Below are positions 9,136-18,800 of a stretch of 64,000 nucleotides of DNA, piece after piece. Numbering within the stretch: the stretch's first letter is position 1; the number at the start of each line of letters is the position of its first letter. This DNA is from Mucilaginibacter pineti. Lineage in GTDB: Bacteria; Bacteroidota; Bacteroidia; Sphingobacteriales; Sphingobacteriaceae. The stretch is taken from assembly GCF_900101875.1 (NCBI RefSeq), contig NZ_FNAI01000008.1:124001-188000 (forward strand), given 5' to 3'. The notes below the pieces were generated by a model. It saw nothing but the letters and a program-made list of their open reading frames with translations. It was not told the DNA's origin and ran no database searches. A program made the translations under genes and the position numbers.

Positions 9136-11091
9136 TTAAGCCGCCTCTTTATCTATATTGCTGTCACCGCCCAATTCTGCAATTAATATTTCCTGAATAT
9201 CCTGTTTGATCTGCAAATAGTTTGCATAAATGGTTTCCTGATCCACTTCTCTGACCTGTGGCAACGACTGAAAACCTGCTTCCTCGGTTTTTATTGCGTC
9301 ATGGTCATTCACGATCTCTGCATGGAACATTTTTAAACCGATCTTTTGGTCAGGGTTATCGGCAACAATACCCACAAATTCACCCGAGGATAGCGAGGCA
9401 ATCCTGCTGGCGGGAATCGCCGAATCCAGTTGAGAAGAAGTGCTCACAGAAGTGTCGGAGCTATTGACACTCCTAGATTGTTTTTCCTGCAAGATCCTTC
9501 CGAACATTTCCGACAGCTTTTTTGCGCTGTCGCCGGAAACCTGGCCACTGATGATATTACCTGATACACCGGCAATAATATTCGCCTGCTCCACACCATA
9601 TTCTTTTTTTAATTGTTCTATGCTTTGTATGCCAATCGTACAACTGACCAAATTACTCCGGGCTGTGGTGATAGTTGGCACGAGGTCTGCCACCAGTGTC
9701 GGGTATTCATCGAAAACCAGGCTGCATTTCAGTTTGCCTTTTTGATTGACGAGTTTTAAAATGCGGTTGATATAGAGCGAAAGTACCGCGCCATAAGTTT
9801 GCAGCTTTTGGGGGTTATTTCCCAGGCAAACGATTTTGGGAGCCAATGGATTGTTGATGTCCAAAGTGAAATCATTACCGCTAAGCACGTAGTACAGCTT
9901 TGGAGAAACCAATCTTGCCAAATTGATCTTGGTATTGCCAATCTGACCTTCGAGCTGATCCCATGCTTCATTCCTCCAGGCGGAAACAAAAGGATTGATC
10001 AATGCTTCGATCTCGGGTTCCTGCTGTAATAAGGCAAACAAATCCTGGTAGTCTGTTAAGATCAGCTCAATCGCATGCGGCAGGGTGCAGTATTTACCGT
10101 CCTTATATCTGCGCAAAAACCAGATCACCGCCGTTACAAAATTGATACTCGATTCCACAAAGAAATCACCCTGCTTTTTTAGCCACTCGCGGTTAAGCCC
10201 CAGCATAACCGTTCTGGAGGATTCTGCCGCATCGGATATTTCCTGCATGCTTTCGGGATCAAGCGGGTTACAGCGGTGCATGAGGTCATCAAAATTAATC
10301 ACGTAAAATGCGGGCTTGACGGTATAATTGCCTGCGTACTGCAACAGTTTATTGTAAGCCAGCGTGGTCAGGTCGCTGTATTTAAAATCATAGACCAGCA
10401 TGGCAAAGCCCTTTTTTAAATGCTGATCAATTACATGCCGGATATAGAAGTAGGTTTTACCGGCACCGGCAGAACCTGAAAGTAATGTGCTCCTGAAGGG
10501 ATTGATGTTATTCAGCCAGCCGTTCCTGACCTTGCCTTTTAACTGGTAGCGGGTGGGAAGGTTGATGCTGTATTCATTTTCTAGCAGCCGTTCTTCCTGC
10601 GGAAAGGTTTCGTTGTGGTGGTTAAAGATGTCTTTATTCAGGTTCAGCCGGATCAGCCTGGTAAGCAGGCTGCCACCGGACAGGGTTAACAAATAGCCCA
10701 GTGAAGTGAAACCCATATAAGCTGAGGCGATTACCTTGCTTTCACCTTTCAGGTAAAGCAAGATCCCGCTTCCCCAAAACAACAACAAGCCACTTAACAG
10801 GTAAATGATGATGGTAGATTTTAACAGCTTGTCATCTTTACGGCCTTTTACGCCCAATAAGGAAATGCCGAGTAATAGCAGCACCGCACCTTTAGTATAT
10901 AGGGATGAGTTGAACAGAGCTGTCTTACCAAATGTCATTACTACCCGGTCTATAAGCGGCTGCGTCAATTGCCACTGTTTAAAAGCCCCGTAACATAGCA
11001 TATAAAAATGGATCGCTAAGATGGCTAAGCTTAACAGCCTGGTCATGTCGATGATCTTGCGTAGTCCCTGTATATCTTCTCCTGTTTGCAT
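9136..11091 (-). CDS. VirD4/TraG-like conjugative coupling protein of a mobilization module
   Basis: 651 residues. The first ~145 residues hold about four transmembrane segments; the ATPase domain begins with Walker A GSAGAGKT (206-213), and LVFDEYPTLV is the Walker B segment. Later segments (about 480-600) match the TraM-recognition part of TraD/TraG proteins. The protein would carry the relaxase-DNA complex from the cell to a type IV secretion channel. It lies 12 bases downstream of the relaxase, the order found in the CTnDOT-type mobABC modules, where this role is played by MobC. No other type IV secretion genes are in the window, so a helper conjugation system would be needed. Confidence 0.88.
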   Translation of the reverse strand: MQTGEDIQGLRKIIDMTRLLSLAILAIHFYMLCYGAFKQWQLTQPLIDRVVMTFGKTALFNSSLYTKGAVLLLLGISLLGVKGRKDDKLLKSTIIIYLLSGLLLFWGSGILLYLKGESKVIASAYMGFTSLGYLLTLSGGSLLTRLIRLNLNKDIFNHHNETFPQEERLLENEYSINLPTRYQLKGKVRNGWLNNINPFRSTLLSGSAGAGKTYFYIRHVIDQHLKKGFAMLVYDFKYSDLTTLAYNKLLQYAGNYTVKPAFYVINFDDLMHRCNPLDPESMQEISDAAESSRTVMLGLNREWLKKQGDFFVESSINFVTAVIWFLRRYKDGKYCTLPHAIELILTDYQDLFALLQQEPEIEALINPFVSAWRNEAWDQLEGQIGNTKINLARLVSPKLYYVLSGNDFTLDINNPLAPKIVCLGNNPQKLQTYGAVLSLYINRILKLVNQKGKLKCSLVFDEYPTLVADLVPTITTARSNLVSCTIGIQSIEQLKKEYGVEQANIIAGVSGNIISGQVSGDSAKKLSEMFGRILQEKQSRSVNSSDTSVSTSSQLDSAIPASRIASLSSGEFVGIVADNPDQKIGLKMFHAEIVNDHDAIKTEEAGFQSLPQVREVDQETIYANYLQIKQDIQEILIAELGGDSNIDKEAA

Positions 11092-11102
11092 AATTTTTGA
11101 TT

Positions 11103-12377
11103 TTAACTGATGCGCATTCGTTTGCGCTTTTTACTTTTTTTCTTTAAGCCAATTGGTACCTGGCTGAACTCGTTGCCTGGTTTTAATAGTGCTTCCAACA
11201 GGTTTTCTTTCGGATGGGCATTGCTTTGTGCAAGAGCAGGACTAAATTTCTGTGCAGCTTTATGTCCTGCTGGCCTAATTGGCGTAGTTTTTTGTTTCGG
11301 TGTCTCTTTGATTTGCAGACCAGTGATCTTCAATCGTTCCTGTATTCCTTTAATACTATAGGCTTTACCCAGTTCGCTGCCATTCATAACCACCCGGTGC
11401 TTGTGGTCGGTAAAGGTTACCCCGTAAACCTGACCGTCTTTGTTGGTACGGTATAACACGGAAATGCCATCGGGTTTCAATGCCTTTCCAAGCGCCTGTA
11501 AGTCGTTTGGTTTGCTATTGACCGCCTTGTCTATGCTTAATTTTAAAGCGGCTTTATAGCGCAGCTTAAGCGCTTTGTTCTGCTCAAACTTCTTTTCCAG
11601 TTTAGCAAGCGTAGGACTGCCATAGATGGCGCTCGCTTTTACCGAAGCGCCAAGATATTTTCCCTGCTGATCGATGGCCAGGTAAACCAGGCCATTCCCT
11701 TTGAACATGCGGGTGGTTTCGCCGCCCCGGCTGGCGGTAACGCCAAAATCACGCAATGCCGCATTGTATTCGGCGAGAGAGCTGAACTTATATGTTTGCA
11801 TGACCGCGCTGACAATATTGGTCATTGCCCTTTTGGTTTCTGATTTACCGTAGACCAGTTGTTCCGGTTTTAAACCGATGATCTGGTTAAAGGCTTCTTT
11901 TTGTTTGCGGCTTTCTGCCTGTACCAAGCCATATTCAATTTCTATTTCCTTGCGGGCGGTTTCCGACTGGTTCCTGCCGATATTATGAATGTCAATGCGG
12001 CTGCCATCTTCCTTAATATTGGTTGTCGCGATATGGATGTGCGGGTGCGCCGCATCCTCATGCTGATAGACCAGGTAGGGCTGGTCACCGAAACCGATCT
12101 TTTGCATGTAGACGGCCGCTAATTCGTTGAGCCTTTCTTTGCTGAATTTTTCGCTGGTATCAAAGTTTAAGGAAATGTGCAGGGCATTGGTACTAACGGC
12201 GCTGTTCTTTTCCATCAGCTTTTCAAAACGATGCAGCTTATGAAAAAAATTCAGGTCTTCCGGTTCCATGCCGTAACGGCTGGCACCGATGCACAGGGCT
12301 TTGCCTTCGGCAACTTTTTGCTCATTGTACATCAGGATGCCCCGAATACTTTTACCGCTTTTTATCTTTGCAACCAT
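11103..12377 (-). CDS. Relaxase / mobilization nuclease (MOBP-like, Bacteroidota type)
   Basis: 424 residues. The N-terminal half is the relaxase domain: GILMYNEQKV with Tyr17 as candidate catalytic tyrosine, ALHISLNF, and the histidine triad motif in VYQHEDAAHPHIHI (His106, His111, His113, His115), which binds the metal ion. The enzyme nicks one strand at oriT and stays covalently attached for transfer. The C-terminal 240 residues are basic and end in a lysine/arginine-rich tail. The start overlaps the 3' end of the accessory gene by 16 bases, so the two are translationally coupled. Confidence 0.92.
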   Translation of the reverse strand: MVAKIKSGKSIRGILMYNEQKVAEGKALCIGASRYGMEPEDLNFFHKLHRFEKLMEKNSAVSTNALHISLNFDTSEKFSKERLNELAAVYMQKIGFGDQPYLVYQHEDAAHPHIHIATTNIKEDGSRIDIHNIGRNQSETARKEIEIEYGLVQAESRKQKEAFNQIIGLKPEQLVYGKSETKRAMTNIVSAVMQTYKFSSLAEYNAALRDFGVTASRGGETTRMFKGNGLVYLAIDQQGKYLGASVKASAIYGSPTLAKLEKKFEQNKALKLRYKAALKLSIDKAVNSKPNDLQALGKALKPDGISVLYRTNKDGQVYGVTFTDHKHRVVMNGSELGKAYSIKGIQERLKITGLQIKETPKQKTTPIRPAGHKAAQKFSPALAQSNAHPKENLLEALLKPGNEFSQVPIGLKKKSKKRKRMRIS

Positions 12378-12769
12378 TTTTTAGCGAGCTGGGAAATAAG
12401 GGATAAAAGCACGCCTATCTTTGGTTCAATCTGATTAAACAGTTCGGCCACTTTTCCGGCATGGGTATTTTTTTCGTCGTCTGTTTTAGTGGCGTTGAGG
12501 TAGCGGGTGACCTGGTTGATATTGATGCCGATCCTACGGATTTCTTCCTTGATAGTTACCAGGTTTTCCATTGGTGCATCCATCGATGCGTCCTTATGAA
12601 AGTAGATCACTTCCTGACGGGAAAGGATGCGGCGCACGACTTCTCCGACCGTTCGGCAGTCGCTGTTCGCCCTGATTTTGTCCAGCTTTTTCCAGGCGTC
12701 TTCGGTGACCCTGAAAATGACCGGGTGCGTCAATATTTCTTCCTGCTGCGCTGCTTTTTTTCTGCCCAT
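12362..12769 (-). CDS. Relaxosome accessory protein, MobC/plasmid mobilization type
   Basis: 135 residues with a basic N-terminus (MGRKKAAQ), a ribbon-helix-helix-like segment FRVTEDAWKKLDKIRANSD and the typical C-terminal helical segment IKEEIRRIGININQVTRYLN of bacterial mobilization proteins. Such proteins bind oriT and help the relaxase open the duplex. It overlaps the relaxase gene by 16 bases. The candidate oriT inverted repeats lie just upstream of its start, at 12791-12872. Confidence 0.88.
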   Translation of the reverse strand: MGRKKAAQQEEILTHPVIFRVTEDAWKKLDKIRANSDCRTVGEVVRRILSRQEVIYFHKDASMDAPMENLVTIKEEIRRIGININQVTRYLNATKTDDEKNTHAGKVAELFNQIEPKIGVLLSLISQLAKKWLQR

Positions 12770-12790
12770 GTCGTTGTTATTATTTTCTGA

Positions 12791-12872
12791 TCAGGTGCAA
12801 GTTTCGCAGCACCTGAATGCTAACCATAATGTATCGGAATGGAGGTGCAGGCGGCGTTTTCGTATACGAAAA
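12791..12872. other. Candidate origin of transfer (oriT) with inverted repeats
   Basis: Between the 104-residue gene and the MobC-type gene lies a non-coding stretch with two inverted repeats. TCAGGTGC at 12791-12798 faces GCACCTGA at 12809-12816 (8-bp perfect stem, 10-base loop), and TTTTCGTATACGAAAA at 12857-12872 is a perfect 16-base palindrome. Position directly upstream of the relaxosome genes is where oriT sits in comparable modules. The nick site cannot be placed from sequence alone. Confidence 0.45.
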
Positions 12873-12942
12873 TACATCTAGCTATTTCCAAGAAACGGGA
12901 AATGCGTCTCCGAAGGTCGCCGCGCTGAACTCCTTTAATGCG

Positions 12943-13257
12943 TCAAATAATTGAATGATATTTTGATAATCTTGCCTGTCGTTTCAGGTGCTGCCGGTGG
13001 TCAAAAATCCAGTCGGCGGCCAGCACTTTCCAGTTGCGGATGTCGGCACCTGTGACGGTTTTCCATCGCTCGTTTTGGTAGTGCCGGTAAAATCTGTCAG
13101 CCTGTTCTGAGCAGCCTTGCTGGTCGAAATAAATAGCGACAAATTCCGGCTCAGGTGGCATAGAATATCCAAATCCAAATTGTTCCGCCTGGGATTTTAC
13201 CTGCTTTGTTTTGGCGGATGTAGTCAACCGTTCCAGCCTTCGTTTTGCCCGTCTCAT
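12943..13257 (-). CDS. Small basic protein of the mobilization module, replication/primosome-like tail
   Basis: 104 residues, basic N-terminus and C-terminus. The segment ADRFYRHYQNERW...ADIRNWKVLAADWI resembles the short helical motif seen near the C-terminus of plasmid and phage replication proteins, which suggests contact with DNA or a helicase loader; the likeness is by eye and weak. The start codon overlaps the stop of the upstream HTH gene as TAATG, so the pair is translationally coupled. It is probably an accessory gene of the mobile module. Function not established. Confidence 0.65.
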   Translation of the reverse strand: MRRAKRRLERLTTSAKTKQVKSQAEQFGFGYSMPPEPEFVAIYFDQQGCSEQADRFYRHYQNERWKTVTGADIRNWKVLAADWIFDHRQHLKRQARLSKYHSII

Positions 13258-13586
13258 TACGCCACTCTCAGGTGTGTTTTATGCTGGCCGGATTCCATGA
13301 GCTGCATGATCTCCTGGTAGTCGTAATAGGTGATACCCCCGAGTTTTGTAAAAGGTATCGTGCCATTGTCCCGGAGGTATTGCAGCTTCCCCGCGGAGAT
13401 GTCAAGCATCTTACGAACCTCGTGAGATTTGAGCCATTTCTTTGCGGGTTCTATGACACGCTGCTGCATCAGGATGGCGATGTCTTTTAGTAATGCCTCC
13501 TTAAATTCGATCAGATCGCCTTGGGTAAGTAGCTGATCGCGCTGGATGGTAGGTCTTTGTTGCTGGTTGTCTTTGAATGCTGTCAT
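13257..13586 (-). CDS. Helix-turn-helix DNA-binding protein (excisionase/HTH_17-like)
   Basis: 109 residues. The second half, WLKSHEVRKMLDISAGKLQYLRDN followed by GTIPFTKLGGITYYDYQEI, is the winged-helix layout of excisionase-like and MerR-like HTH_17 proteins common at the head of Bacteroidota mobile elements. The N-terminal half is helical. It is the first gene of the minus-strand mobilization module and may regulate it or assist excision, though no recombinase is adjacent. The 193 bases upstream separate it from the divergent sigma gene. Confidence 0.8.
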   Translation of the reverse strand: MTAFKDNQQQRPTIQRDQLLTQGDLIEFKEALLKDIAILMQQRVIEPAKKWLKSHEVRKMLDISAGKLQYLRDNGTIPFTKLGGITYYDYQEIMQLMESGQHKTHLRVA

Positions 13587-13779
13587 AATGGTATTTGTTT
13601 ATGACAGCAAAGGTGGTGCGTCGTGCAAAGGAATGTACCCAAGTATAACCGAGTAGGATTTGACAAATGCGTTTTATACCACATTTAGCTATGAAAGATG
13701 GGATTGTATCGAATAATATTTACATTCGGCAGGATAATTCGTAAATTTATTTGGGAACTATATTAGAAAACAAGTATTC

Positions 13780-14397
13780 ATGCATCCAGATGGTCTTATT
13801 CTAAAATTTGATAAAAATGCCTCTTCAGACCAGGCCGGGAAAGATATGGATGTGGTTGCCGGTGAAAAGGCCGTCATGAGCTTAAAGGAGTTCGAGCAGC
13901 TTTTTCACAAAAACCAGCAGTTTCTTTGCATGATTGCAGAAAAGATTGTTCGCGATGACGTAGTTGCCGAAGATTTGGTACAAGATTTTTTCATTAAGTT
14001 TTGGGAGTCTAAAGATCGTTTGCGGTACAAATTTTTTGAGGGCTTTGCCTACCGAAGTGTCAAAAATGCCAGCATTGATTATTTGAGAAGACAGCAGACC
14101 GCTGAGAAGCAATTGGCTTCAATGGCTGAACTGGAAAATTTAGCACTGGCGGACGAGGAAATCCCGGCACAGGATGCACGGATCAAAAGGATCTTAGAAC
14201 TGCTAGATGCGCTTCCGGCTGAACGCAGGAGAATTTTTGAGTTGCACGTGCTGGATAACCGTTCCTATAAGGAGATTGCTGATGAACTCGGTATTTCCGT
14301 TAATACCGTTAAGACGCAGCTCAGGCGTGCTTACCTCACTTTACGTGAAAAGGCAATATTGGTATTGATTTTAAGCAGCTTGACAAAATTTTTGTAG
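13780..14397 (+). CDS. ECF-type RNA polymerase sigma factor
   Basis: 205 residues. Region 2 is visible in VVAEDLVQDFFIKFWESKDRL and region 4 in LPAERRRIFELHVLDNRSYKEIADELGISVNTVKTQLRRAYLTL (read in parts). It heads a plus-strand operon with FecR, SusC and SusD and should be the FecR-controlled activator of that locus. It is not closely similar to the sigma factor at 8426-9031, so the two loci probably respond to different ligands. Confidence 0.94.
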   Translation: MHPDGLILKFDKNASSDQAGKDMDVVAGEKAVMSLKEFEQLFHKNQQFLCMIAEKIVRDDVVAEDLVQDFFIKFWESKDRLRYKFFEGFAYRSVKNASIDYLRRQQTAEKQLASMAELENLALADEEIPAQDARIKRILELLDALPAERRRIFELHVLDNRSYKEIADELGISVNTVKTQLRRAYLTLREKAILVLILSSLTKFL

Positions 14398-14484
14398 CTG
14401 ATATACAGACCATTACAAAATACTTCATCTTAAGCTAACAATTCTGTCACCCTAATTTAACACGTTTTGCGTCTTGGGGGTGAT

Positions 14485-15663
14485 ATGAATGAAAAGAATA
14501 AATCTATTGACTGGGACAAGCTGCTGGAAAGTTTACAGCAAGCCCAGCAGGAGGAAAAAAACTTAACGACCGCAGAACTGGAACTGTTGGACAAATTGAA
14601 GGCTATTAAGTCCGAATCTTTCGACCTGCTCAGTGGCTATAAAGATTATCACAGGCAGCAGCGCTGGCTGGAGTTAAAAGCCCATATTGCTGACGCTGAA
14701 AAACATGCTGACGAAAATACTCATACGGCAAGACCCCGCAGATTATGGATACGCATTGCTGCCGCTGCTTCTATCATACTTGTATCAGGCATAGGCTTTT
14801 ATTTCTATCAGGGTTCTAAAACTCTAACAATTGATCAGGTGCAGCAACTGGCCAGTGATGTTGCTCCTGGTAAACAGGGTGCTACACTGACACTTGCAAA
14901 CGGTAAGAAAATAAGATTAACTGAAGCCGCCAACGGTAAACTTGCCAGTCAATCTGGTGTAACCATCACAAAATCTGCCAACGGTCAATTGATCTACCAA
15001 ATTGAAAACAGCAATGCAAACGAAAATCAGGTTAATACCCTTTCTACTACAAGTGGGGAAACTTATCAGGTACGTTTACCTGACGGTTCAGACGTTTGGT
15101 TAAATTCTGCATCCAGCCTAACCTATAAGGCTAGTCTTAATGAACAGGGAAAACGAATCGTAAACCTTACCGGTGAAGCCTATTTTCAGGTAGCTAAGGA
15201 TAAAGCACATCCATTTATTGTTAAGACAAATAAGCAAGAGATTGAAGTTTTGGGAACACACTTCAATGTTAACAGCTACAACGATGAACCTGCGGTAGCT
15301 ACAACTTTAGTAGAAGGATCAGTAAAAGTAACTTCAGGTAATAGCAAACAGACCATTAAACCCGGAGAACAGGCTAAAAGTAATGGCGGCGACATTAAAG
15401 TCAATGAAGTAGATATTGAAAATGTAACGGACTGGAAAGAGGGTGACTTTTACCTTAATCACGTCAATTTTAAAACAGCGATGCGCAAAATAGCCCGCTG
15501 GTATAATGTGGAAATAATCTATGACGCGTCAGTGCCTGCTGATATTGAATCAGGAGGATGGATTTCAAGAAATAACAAACTATCAGCCGTATTGGAATCA
15601 ATTGAAACATCAGGTCTGGTACATTTCAAAGTTGAAGGCAATAAAATTTACGTATCAAAATAA
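14485..15663 (+). CDS. FecR-family anti-sigma factor
   Basis: 392 residues from the ATG at 14485, preceded at a short distance by a GGGGGTG run; a TTG at 14467 is a weaker start. Cytoplasmic N-terminus, one transmembrane segment in IRIAAAASIILVSGIGFYFY (about 90-110), then the FecR core with TTSGETYQVRLPDGSDVWLN and GEAYFQVAKDKAHPF and the C-terminal DUF4974-type domain with KIARWYNVEIIYD. It transduces the signal from the STN domain of the SusC at 15894 to the sigma factor at 13780. Confidence 0.95.
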   Translation: MNEKNKSIDWDKLLESLQQAQQEEKNLTTAELELLDKLKAIKSESFDLLSGYKDYHRQQRWLELKAHIADAEKHADENTHTARPRRLWIRIAAAASIILVSGIGFYFYQGSKTLTIDQVQQLASDVAPGKQGATLTLANGKKIRLTEAANGKLASQSGVTITKSANGQLIYQIENSNANENQVNTLSTTSGETYQVRLPDGSDVWLNSASSLTYKASLNEQGKRIVNLTGEAYFQVAKDKAHPFIVKTNKQEIEVLGTHFNVNSYNDEPAVATTLVEGSVKVTSGNSKQTIKPGEQAKSNGGDIKVNEVDIENVTDWKEGDFYLNHVNFKTAMRKIARWYNVEIIYDASVPADIESGGWISRNNKLSAVLESIETSGLVHFKVEGNKIYVSK

Positions 15664-15766
15664 ACAAATCATCTCCTATGCATACCTCAATTAACAAAAG
15701 TATTCACCTAAAAACCATCAGGAAGATGATAAGATATTTACGACGATAAAGGATTGATAAAAAACA

Positions 15767-15795
15767 AACCAGAAGTGCTATCAACACCCCTGGTT
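15767..15795 (+). promoter_or_regulatory. Leader hairpin between FecR and SusC
   Basis: AACCAGAAGTG faces CACCCCTGGTT across a 7-base loop (11-base arms, two mismatches), about 98 bases before the preferred SusC start. The arrangement CCAG..GTG / CAC..CTGG is shared with the hairpin at 7127-7154 before the other SusC, although the two SusC operons are otherwise different. No T-run follows directly. Confidence 0.5.
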
Positions 15796-15893
15796 GTCGT
15801 TTGGAACTCAATTAATCAAAAAATCAACTGTTTACCGCAGTATGCCGAACCGTGGAAAGTATGGGCAGACTGCTTAACCAAACCAAGAAACTA

Positions 15894-18800
15894 ATGTACA
15901 GAAATTATACAAAGAAATTCGGTATACCCGACAGGCTATGCCATAAAATACTGCTGATTATGCGCCTAACCACCGTAATACTTATAGCATCACTTCTACA
16001 GGTAAGCGCAGCAACGTTCGGCCAGCGCATTACTATAAGCCAAAGAAACGTTCCCTTGGAATCCGTTCTTAAAGAAATCAGGAAACAAAGTGGTTATGAC
16101 TTTTTTTACAATGGTAAGAACATTTCAAAAAAACAGGAAGTCAGCATCAACGTAACTAATGCAGAACTGGAAGATGCGCTCAACATCGCCTTTACCGGAT
16201 TACAACTCGAGTACACAATAAAAGGCAAGATCATTACTATAAAAACGAAAGAAGAACCAACTTTTATGGATAATATCATAGCCCGATTTCAGGCGATTAA
16301 TGTTCGGGGAAAAGTAGTTGACGAAAAGGGACAACCTCTTGTCGGCGCTTCTGTTTCGATAAAGGGTGGTAAGGGAACCACGACGGACAAAGATGGAGGT
16401 TTTGTTTTAACAAAAGTAGATGAAAAAGCTATATTAGTAATTTCTTTTATCGGTTATTTAACAAAAGAGGTTAATGCAAATGCTGATTTAAGTGGCATTC
16501 CTTTGGAGGTGAGCAATTCAAAATTAGATGAAGTGCAGGTGATTGCATACGGGACCACGTCAAAAAGGTTAAGTACCGGAAATACGACCACGATAAAAGC
16601 CGAAGATATTGAAAAACAACCGGTTGGCAATCCTTTGCTGGCCCTTCAGGGGCGAGTATCCGGTTTGTTCATCACCCAGGCGACGGGTTATGCCGGCTCA
16701 GGAGTTACTGTCCGTATCCAGGGACAAAATAGTATTGGTAACGGCAACGATCCACTGTACGTGATCGACGGGGTGCCTTTCAGTTCACAATTGCTGACGA
16801 CCATGAATAATGTTGTCGGAAATTCAGGCCAGGGCAATGACCAGAATTTCCGGCCGCTGAACGGCAACCCGATGAATTATATTAATCCGAATGATATTGA
16901 ATCGATCGATGTCCTGAAAGATGCAGACGCTACAGCCATCTACGGTTCAAGAGCAGCAAATGGAGCAATTCTAATTACCACTAAGAAAGGAAAAGCGGGC
17001 AAGCTTTCTCTAAATTTCAGTTTGGAAAGCGGACTGGGGGAAGTAGCTAGGAAAAACACCCTGCTGAACACCCAGCAATACACTGAAATGCGGCGGGAGG
17101 CTTTAAAAAACGACGGGCTTGAGCCGGATACGACCAGGGATTATGATTTGTTCGATAAATATGGCTGGAGTACGTCACGTAACACGGATTGGCAGGAAGA
17201 ACTTATAGGGAATACAGCCAAATACAATAATTTTCAGACTACGATAAGCGGCGGCAGCAGTACGGTGCAGTACTTATTTGGCGGCACCTACCGCCGGGAG
17301 ACTTCGGTCCTTCCGGTTGAATTTGCGAATCAGACCGGCGCCGTACATTTCAATGTGACGGCAAACTCCCTGAACAATAAGTTCAAGATGTCTATGACCG
17401 GTAATTATGTTGCCGGAAAGAATCAGCTGCCCAGCATTGATCTGTCGCAGTATACTTTGATGAGTCCCAATGCGCCTGCCTTGCGTAATCCGGACGGATC
17501 ATTGAATTGGGCCCTGGATGCGGGCGGAGGTACGACCTGGGGTTATCTCGGTAACCCTCTTAGGAACCTTGAAAACAGGTACACCAATACGACCAGTAAC
17601 CTAATCACCAATATGGTCTTAAGTTATAACCTGTTGGAGGGTCTGGACGTGAAAGCGAGCTTAGGCTACAATAAATTACAGAGTGATGAAGTTCAGCTCT
17701 ATCCGATTTCCGGGCTACTTTACAGCGAGCAGCAGGATGGCAGAGGCGGGAATACGCTGGGCACCAATAAGAGCGATTACCTGATCATAGAGCCGCAGCT
17801 GACCTACCGGAGAAATTTTGGGCCGCTTAAAGTTGACCTGCTGCTGGGTTCAACAGTCCAGGAACAAAATACAAGTTCGCTCAGTATCGGGGGAAGCGGG
17901 TATACCAGCGACAGCAACTTGGATGATCTGAGTTCTGCTGCGACCATTAACTTTTTCTTTTCCGATAAGGCTGAATACCGTTACAATGCCATTTTCTCGC
18001 GCTTGAACCTAAACTATAATGATGAACTGATATTAAACCTGAATGCAAGACGGGACGGCAGTTCAAGGTTTGGCCCATCCAACCTGTATCATACCTTTGG
18101 AAGTATCGCGGGTGCCTGGTTATTCTCCAGCCGGGATTTCATCAAAGAGTCTTTGCCGTTTTTAAGTTTCGGAAAATTAAGCATGAGTTACGGGACTACG
18201 GGCAGCGACCAGATCCCGGGGTATTTGTACCTGGACCTGTTTTCCCCTACCTATAGAAATCCCTATAACGGGATCGCCGGTGTGCACAGTACAAGGCTGT
18301 ACAACCCGGCTTTGCAATGGGAAGAAACCAAGAAACTTCGCTTTGGCATGGATTTAGGTTTTCTAGCAGACCGGGTGCTGCTGGCCCTTAATTATAGTAT
18401 TAACAAATCATCCAATCAATTACTGAACTACAACCTTCCTGTCATTACCGGCTTTGGTTCGGTTTCCTCCAATTTTCCCGCGACGGTGAGAAATCGCAAC
18501 ATCGAGCTTTCCTTGACCAGTACGAACTTTAAAAATAATTCATTCACTTGGACCACAAACCTGAACCTCACGGTTCCAAAAAACAGGCTGGTGAAGTTTC
18601 CTGATATTGAAACTTCTTCCTACGCCCAGTTCCTGGTCATCGGTGAGCCCCTGAATGTCTTTAAAGCCTACAAATATGAAGGGGTTGATCCGGCTACCGG
18701 TGCCTACCAGTTCCGGGGGGCAGATGGGCAGCTGACTTCAAGTCCGAATGAGCGGACAGACCGGACTGAACTTATCCGCAGCGATCCCAAGATTTACGGT

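Noticed and set aside
12461..13320. Plus-strand ORFs opposite the mobilization genes
   Set aside because: They mirror the minus-strand genes, which have recognisable families, and show no motifs of their own.
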